DNA from: Streptomyces sp. NBC_01255
GTDB taxonomy: Bacteria > Actinomycetota > Actinomycetes > Streptomycetales > Streptomycetaceae
Assembly: GCF_036226445.1 (NCBI RefSeq)
Contig: NZ_CP108474.1
Span: forward strand, 1,488,001 to 1,552,000
Reading direction: 5' to 3'
Length of the DNA stretch: 64,000 nt
The position numbers and the translations under genes are program-made. This document shows positions 59,623 to 64,000 of this stretch, in pieces (position 1 is the stretch's first letter; every line of letters begins with the position of its first letter). The notes beneath the pieces are model-generated. The model ran no database searches, was not told where the DNA came from, and saw only the letters and a program-made list of their open reading frames with translations.

Positions 59623-60270
59623 TCACCCCTCGGCGGCGGCGCGGGCCTTGTCGCCGCCGCTTCGCCAGTACGCGACGATCTCGGCCGGGGCCTTCTCCGG
59701 GGAGCCCGCGTCGTACGGCGGCTGCGGGTCGTACTCGGTGAGCAGCTGGACCGTCTGGGCGGTCTCGTCGCCGGCGATCCTGCCCAGCAGGTGCAGCGCC
59801 ATGTCGATGCCGGAGGAAACCCCGGCGGCGGTGACGTACTTGCCGTCGAAGACGACCCGCTCGCCGGTGGGCTCGACGCCCAGCGCCTTGAGCTCCTCGT
59901 AGGCCAGCCAGTGCGTCGTCGCTCGGCGGTCCTTGAGCAGGCCCGCCGAGGCGAGGATCAGCGAGCCGGTGCAGACCGAGGTGGTCCAGGCGCTGGTCTC
60001 GTCGGCGGTACGGAGCCAGGCCTGGATCTCCGGGTCGTTCATGGCCTCCCGGGAGTCGGGCCCGCCGGGGACCAGGACGATGTCCGGGCGCGGGACCTCG
60101 GCGAGCGTCTTGTCCGCGACGAGGGCGAGGCTGCCCTGGTCGTTGCGGACGGGACCGGTCTCCTTGGCCACGAAGACGGTCTCTGCGCCGGGGAGGCGGG
60201 CGAGGAGCTCGTACGGTCCGACGGCGTCGAGCGTGGTGAAGCCCGCGTAGAGCAGGACGGCGATCTGCAT
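59623..60270 (-). CDS. DJ-1/PfpI-family protein
   Basis: 215 residues. Class I glutamine-amidotransferase-like fold: IAVLLYAGFTTLDAVGPYEL at the start, VLVPGGPDSRE, and the nucleophile elbow TSVCTGSLILASAG. This layout is closest to isonitrile hydratase (InhA) and the sensor part of GlxA regulators. It lies 35 bp downstream of the GlxA-type regulator, which has the same N-terminal domain; the two may respond to the same compound or come from a duplication. Confidence 0.88.
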   Translation of the reverse strand: MQIAVLLYAGFTTLDAVGPYELLARLPGAETVFVAKETGPVRNDQGSLALVADKTLAEVPRPDIVLVPGGPDSREAMNDPEIQAWLRTADETSAWTTSVCTGSLILASAGLLKDRRATTHWLAYEELKALGVEPTGERVVFDGKYVTAAGVSSGIDMALHLLGRIAGDETAQTVQLLTEYDPQPPYDAGSPEKAPAEIVAYWRSGGDKARAAAEG

Positions 60271-60281
60271 GGTGGTCCCTT

Positions 60282-60329
60282 TCGGTCGATGAGTCGGTCG
60301 ATGGGTCAGTCGATGGGTCGGTCGATGCG
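60282..60329. repeat. Four 12-bp tandem repeats across a stop codon
   Basis: Units TCGGTCGATGAG, TCGGTCGATGGG, TCAGTCGATGGG and TCGGTCGATGCG are in direct tandem. The stop codon of the AraC-type gene (60306-60308) arises in the third unit through one base change, and two units encode its last residues (RIDRPID). Confidence 0.85.
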
Positions 60330-61298
60330 GTGGGCGGGTGCGTGGAAGCGGCGGCGGTAGTCGGCTGGCGCGGTGCCGAGGGCCTTGGTGAAGGCGCGGC
60401 GCATCGCCTCGGACGTGCCGTAGCCCGAGGCGCGGGAGACCTCCTCGACCCCGCGGGTGGTCTCCTCCAGGAGGCGGCGGGCGTGTTCGAGCCGCACCCG
60501 GTCGACGTAGCGGCCGGGGGTCGTACCGGTCTCCGCCCGGAAGGCCCGGGCGAAGTGGCGGGGCGAGAGCCGGGCGCGGGCGGCGAGCGCCTCCACCGAG
60601 AGGTCCCCGCCGGGGTGCTCGGTGATCCACTGCTGGAGGTCGCGCAGCGGCTCCCGGCGGGCGGTCTGGGCGGCCAGCTGGGCGCTGAACTGGGCCTGGT
60701 TGCCGGGGCGGCGCAGAAAGACGACCAGGTGGCGGGCGACGGTGAGGGCCACGTCCCGGCCGAGGTCCTCCTCCACCAGGGCGAGCGCGAGGTCGATACC
60801 GGCGGTGACACCGGCGGAGGTGGAGAGCCGTCCGTCCCGGACGAAGATGGGATCCGGGTCCACCTCGACCTCGGGGTAGCAGCGCGCGAGGTGGTCGCAG
60901 GCGATCCAGTGGGTCGTCACCCGGTGTCCGTCGAGGAGTCCGGCCTCGGCGAGGAGCAGCGCCCCCGTACAGACGGAGACCAGGCGTCCGGCGTCCGGGG
61001 CGTGCGTGCGCAGCCAGTCGATCAGGGCGGGGTCGGGTTCCCGCGTGCCCTCGCCGCCGGGTACGACGAGGGTGTGCGGGGCGCCGTCGGCGACCGCCTC
61101 GGCGAGGGTCGTGTCGGGGAGCAGCCGCAGTCCGCTGTGCGTACGGACCGGTCCGCCGTCCAGGGAGGCGGTGCGGATCGTGTACGTGGAGGGGTCCCCG
61201 GCGGACCGGCCGGCACCGGCGAACACCTCGTAGGGGCCGGTGACGTCGAGGCTCTGCACGCCGTCGAAGAGGACGACGAGTACGGGTCGCTGCGTCAT
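60306..61298 (-). CDS. GlxA-type AraC-family regulator (DJ-1 domain plus HTH)
   Basis: 330 residues from ATG 61298 (GGATGGGGA site). Residues 1-190 form a DJ-1/PfpI-like domain (VLVVLFDGVQSLDVTGPYEV, LVSVCTGALLLAEAG). Residues 230-320 form a double HTH_18 AraC domain (LSVEALAARARLSPRHFARA, GVEEVSRASGYGTSEAMRRAF). The cysteine of the elbow is kept, so the sensor could have catalytic or redox function. It probably controls the DJ-1/PfpI gene after it. Confidence 0.92.
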   Translation of the reverse strand: MTQRPVLVVLFDGVQSLDVTGPYEVFAGAGRSAGDPSTYTIRTASLDGGPVRTHSGLRLLPDTTLAEAVADGAPHTLVVPGGEGTREPDPALIDWLRTHAPDAGRLVSVCTGALLLAEAGLLDGHRVTTHWIACDHLARCYPEVEVDPDPIFVRDGRLSTSAGVTAGIDLALALVEEDLGRDVALTVARHLVVFLRRPGNQAQFSAQLAAQTARREPLRDLQQWITEHPGGDLSVEALAARARLSPRHFARAFRAETGTTPGRYVDRVRLEHARRLLEETTRGVEEVSRASGYGTSEAMRRAFTKALGTAPADYRRRFHAPAHRIDRPID

Positions 61299-61398
61299 GT
61301 CCCCATCCTTGGCGGCTCCGGCGGTGTCGGCAACGACGCGTATCCCACCTTTCCTGCCATCGGGCGGCGGCACGCGTCAGGCCGCCCCTTTCCCGTCG

Positions 61399-61414
61399 TA
61401 CCGACCAGTCGGTA
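61399..61414. promoter_or_regulatory. TetR-type operator over a likely -10 region
   Basis: TACCGAC-CA-GTCGGTA is a perfect seven-base inverted repeat with a two-base spacer. Its right end overlaps TAACCT (61413-61418), a plausible -10 hexamer eight bases before the SCO6745-like start codon. A bound repressor would block the promoter. Confidence 0.65.
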
Positions 61415-61425
61415 ACCTTCGGTCC

Positions 61426-62292
61426 ATGACGACTGCCCTGCCGCCGCGCGCCGGACGCCGCTGCCACAACGCCCTCAACCCGCTGCACTCCACGCTCTAC
61501 TTCTCGCCCGACCTGGACCGCGAGTTCAGCGCCCTCGGCTTCACCGACCAGAGCGCGATGCGGCTCGCCGCGCGGAGCGCCGCGCTCGGCGCGGTGGGCG
61601 CGGGCACGGTCGCGGCGACCTTCTACAACTACAACCACGAGCTGCTCGCCCGGCACCTCCCCGCCGTCTGGGACACCGCCTCCCCCGCCGACGTCCTGGA
61701 CGCGCGGCTGCGCACCGTCGACGCGACCCTGCGCCGGCTCCTGGGCGAGGACACCGTCTCCTCCCCGGAGATGGCCGAGGCCGCGGTGCTCGCCCTGCGC
61801 GCCACGGAGGCCTGCACCCGGCACGCCCGGCCGCTCTACTCGGCCCACGCGGACCTGCCGGTGCCGGAGGCCCCGCACCTCGCCTACTGGTACGCCGCCA
61901 CCCTGCTGCGCGAGCACCGGGGCGACGGCCATCTCGCGGCCCTGCTCACGGTCGGCCTCGACCCCGTCGAGGCCCTCGCCTCCCACACCGCCACCGGCAA
62001 GGGCATGGCCCCGCGCTGGGTGCTCGGCTCGCGAGGCTGGAAGCGCGCCGACTGGGAGGCGGCGACGGAGCGGCTGCGCGGGCGCGGGCTCCTCGACGCC
62101 GACGGCGAGCTCACGGAGGCGGGTACGGCCCTGCGCGACGAACTGGAGCAGCAGACCGACCGGCTGGACGCCGCCCCGTACGAGCACCTCGGCGCGGCGG
62201 GCGTCGAGCGGCTGACCGAGCTGGGGCGCGGCTTCCTGGTCACGGCGGCGGTCGCGGGCGCCTTCCCCGCGGACCTCGTCGGCAAGGGCTGA
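61426..62292 (+). CDS. SCO6745-family protein
   Basis: 288 residues. It starts RRCHNALNPLHSTLYFSPDL and has a helical middle (AMRLAARSAALGAVGAGTVAATFYNYNHELL), a VLGSRGWKRADWEAATERLRGRGLL winged-helix-like element, and ends LTELGRGFLVTAAVAGAFP. I recognise it as the SCO6745 family, which appears to have an HTH-like C-terminal part. Regulatory function is likely but unproven. ATG 61426 has no ribosome site, and a -10-like TAACCT ends eight bases before it, so a leaderless mRNA is probable. Confidence 0.8.
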   Translation: MTTALPPRAGRRCHNALNPLHSTLYFSPDLDREFSALGFTDQSAMRLAARSAALGAVGAGTVAATFYNYNHELLARHLPAVWDTASPADVLDARLRTVDATLRRLLGEDTVSSPEMAEAAVLALRATEACTRHARPLYSAHADLPVPEAPHLAYWYAATLLREHRGDGHLAALLTVGLDPVEALASHTATGKGMAPRWVLGSRGWKRADWEAATERLRGRGLLDADGELTEAGTALRDELEQQTDRLDAAPYEHLGAAGVERLTELGRGFLVTAAVAGAFPADLVGKG

Positions 62293-62429
62293 GCGGGGCC
62301 GAGCAGGGCTGACAAGGGCTGACGCGGGCGCGGGGACGCGCGCGGGACGGGTCGGTTGCCGCATCCGGGTGACCGACCCGGCACAATGCACTCGCAAGCT
62401 TGAGGCACGAGAAGGCGAGTCGGGACACC

Positions 62430-64000
62430 GTGACGACGTCCATCGAAGCAAGGATCGCCGAGGAACTCGGCGTACGCGAGCGACAGGTGAAGGCGGCCGT
62501 CGAGCTGCTCGACGGCGGTTCGACCGTGCCGTTCATCGCGCGCTACCGCAAGGAAGCGACGGAGATGCTCGACGACGCGCAGCTCCGCACCCTGGAGGAG
62601 CGGCTGCGTTATCTGCGCGAGCTGGAGGACCGCCGGTCGGCGATCCTCGACTCGGTACGCGAGCAGGGCAAGCTGACGGAGGAGCTCGAGGCCCGGATCC
62701 GGGCCGCCGACACCAAGGCACGCCTGGAGGACATCTACCTGCCCTTCAAGCCGAAGCGCAGGACGAAGGCCCAGATCGCCCGCGAGGCCGGGCTGACCCC
62801 GCTGGCGGAGGGGCTGCTCGGCGACCCCTCGGTGGAGCCGGCGGCCGCCGCGGCCGCCTTCGTGGACGCCGACAAGGGCGTCGCGGACACCGCCGCGGCC
62901 CTGGAGGGCGCGCGGGCGATCCTCACCGAGAAGTTCTCCGAGGACGCCGACCTGATCGGCGAGCTGCGCGAGCGGATGTGGGGCCGGGGCCGGCTGGCCG
63001 CGAAGGTCAGGGACGGGCAGGAGGAGGCGGGGGCGAAGTTCGCCGACTACTTCGACTTCGCCGAGCCGTTCACGGCGCTGCCCTCGCACCGGGTGCTCGC
63101 CATGCTGCGCGGCGAGAAGGAGGACGTCCTCAGCCTGGACCTGGAGCCGGAGGAGCCGTCCGAGACGCCCGGCCCGTCCTCGTACGAGGGGATCGTCGCG
63201 CACCGCTTCGGCGTGACCGACCGGGGGCGCCCCGGCGACAAGTGGCTCCAGGACACCGTCCGCTGGGCCTGGCGGACCCGCATCCTGGTGCACCTCGGGA
63301 TCGACCTGCGGCTGCGGCTGCGGACCGCCGCCGAGGACGAGGCGGTCCGGGTCTTCGCGGCCAACCTGCGCGACCTGCTGCTCGCCGCGCCGGCCGGCAC
63401 CCGGGCGACGCTCGGTCTCGACCCCGGTTTCCGTACGGGCGTGAAGGTCGCCGTCGTCGACGCCACCGGCAAGGTCGTCGCCACCGACACGATCTACCCG
63501 CACGTCCCCGCCAACAAGTGGGACCAGGCGCTCGACAGGCTGGCGCGCCTCGCGAAGCAGCACGCGGTCGAGCTGGTCGCGATCGGCAACGGCACGGCGT
63601 CCCGGGAGACCGACAAACTGGCGGCCGAACTCCTCGCCAAGCACCCGGAGTTGAACCTGACCAAGGTGATGGTCTCGGAGGCCGGCGCCTCCGTCTACTC
63701 CGCCTCCGCCTTCGGCTCGCAGGAACTCCCCGACCTCGACGTGTCGTTGCGCGGCGCCGTGTCGATCGCGCGGCGGCTCCAGGACCCGCTGGCGGAGCTC
63801 GTGAAGATCGACCCGAAGTCGATCGGCGTCGGCCAGTACCAGCACGACCTGGCGGAGGTGAAGCTCTCGCGCTCGCTGGACGCCGTGGTCGAGGACTGTG
63901 TGAACGGCGTCGGCGTCGACGTCAACACCGCGTCCACGCCGCTGCTTTCGCGGGTCTCCGGGATCAGCGCCGGCCTCGCGGAGAACATCGTCGCGCACCG
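62430..64000 (+). CDS. tex: Tex-family RNA-binding transcription accessory protein (5' part)
   Basis: The gene runs off the right edge; 523 residues are visible. GTG 62430 starts ARIAEELGVRERQVKAAVEL, then LDGGSTVPFIARYRKEATEM, YLPFKPKRRTKAQIAREAGL, the YqgF/RuvC-like domain LGLDPGFRTGVKVAVVD, AIGNGTASRETDKL, VSEAGASVYSASAFG and the helix-hairpin-helix part SIGVGQYQHDL. The C-terminal S1 domain lies outside. Tex proteins bind nucleic acid and help transcription and stress survival. The visible part is intact and typical. Confidence 0.95.
   Translation, partial: MTTSIEARIAEELGVRERQVKAAVELLDGGSTVPFIARYRKEATEMLDDAQLRTLEERLRYLRELEDRRSAILDSVREQGKLTEELEARIRAADTKARLEDIYLPFKPKRRTKAQIAREAGLTPLAEGLLGDPSVEPAAAAAAFVDADKGVADTAAALEGARAILTEKFSEDADLIGELRERMWGRGRLAAKVRDGQEEAGAKFADYFDFAEPFTALPSHRVLAMLRGEKEDVLSLDLEPEEPSETPGPSSYEGIVAHRFGVTDRGRPGDKWLQDTVRWAWRTRILVHLGIDLRLRLRTAAEDEAVRVFAANLRDLLLAAPAGTRATLGLDPGFRTGVKVAVVDATGKVVATDTIYPHVPANKWDQALDRLARLAKQHAVELVAIGNGTASRETDKLAAELLAKHPELNLTKVMVSEAGASVYSASAFGSQELPDLDVSLRGAVSIARRLQDPLAELVKIDPKSIGVGQYQHDLAEVKLSRSLDAVVEDCVNGVGVDVNTASTPLLSRVSGISAGLAENIVAH

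Overview
The window is high-GC actinobacterial DNA, almost certainly from a Streptomyces chromosome. Coding frames carry strong third-position G/C bias, GTG starts and ATGA/GTGA stop-start overlaps are common, and several genes look leaderless. Marker loci include a conservon, the HpnCDE hopanoid pathway, a c-di-AMP riboswitch above a LysM/M23 cell-wall hydrolase, and a gene order (Tex, SCO6745-like, idi, cation exporter, glycopolymer locus, hopanoid operon, XRE-cupin regulator) that resembles the right side of the S. coelicolor chromosome as I remember it.

Layout. 1-7016: right-hand part of a compact biosynthetic operon (fatty-acid-desaturase-like protein, proline-dehydrogenase-like flavoenzyme, class V aminotransferase-fold protein, A-T-C single-module NRPS, P450), stopping just before tRNA-Pro(GGG). 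7895-9103: an acyl-CoA-dehydrogenase-like gene closed by a strong hairpin. 9204-13171: leftward conservon (sensor kinase, roadblock, DUF742, GTPase) with a GAF protein as fifth gene. 13767-18443: small regulator/enzyme pairs (PPOX, membrane protein, TetR; LysR with a divergent serine beta-lactamase-fold protein; Tat-exported metallo-hydrolase). 18589-21225: accessory stretch of hypothetical genes with an IS5-type transposase remnant. 21222-25446: metallo-hydrolase, Leu/Val-dehydrogenase-like enzyme with a TetR regulator, and a secreted SIMPL protein.

25586-32395 is the most intriguing block. It has a five-gene, tightly coupled operon of the STM4015-STM4014-STM4013-STM4012-STM4011 families (leucine-rich repeat protein, ATP-grasp-like protein, alkaline-phosphatase-superfamily hydrolase, two radical SAM enzymes), with two divergently transcribed small-family genes beside it. 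The families are named but I know of no established function.

32382-46422: an SGNH hydrolase, the M23 hydrolase under its c-di-AMP riboswitch, a tyrosine phosphatase, then the leftward hopanoid operon hpnC-hpnD-small ORF-hpnE-prenyl diphosphate synthase-shc-hpnG-hpnH-aminotransferase, followed by an XRE-cupin regulator and a small membrane protein. The operon makes farnesyl diphosphate, converts it to squalene, cyclises it to hopene and builds the C35 side chain; ispG and dxs, which I recall between hpnH and the aminotransferase in S. coelicolor, are absent here.

46677-54513: a TetR gene, then a seven-gene leftward operon that looks like a cell-wall glycopolymer pathway: polyol-phosphate dehydrogenase, cytidylyltransferase, two CDP-alcohol phosphotransferases (one lacking the last motif Asp), glycosyltransferase and a Wzm/Wzt-type ABC exporter. 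54926-64000: cation exporter, methyltransferase-GNAT fusion, idi, anti-sigma-like ATPase, atypical crotonase, two DJ-1-superfamily proteins (one an AraC regulator), an SCO6745-like protein, and the 5' part of tex. No rRNA, CRISPR array, prophage or complete insertion sequence was seen.
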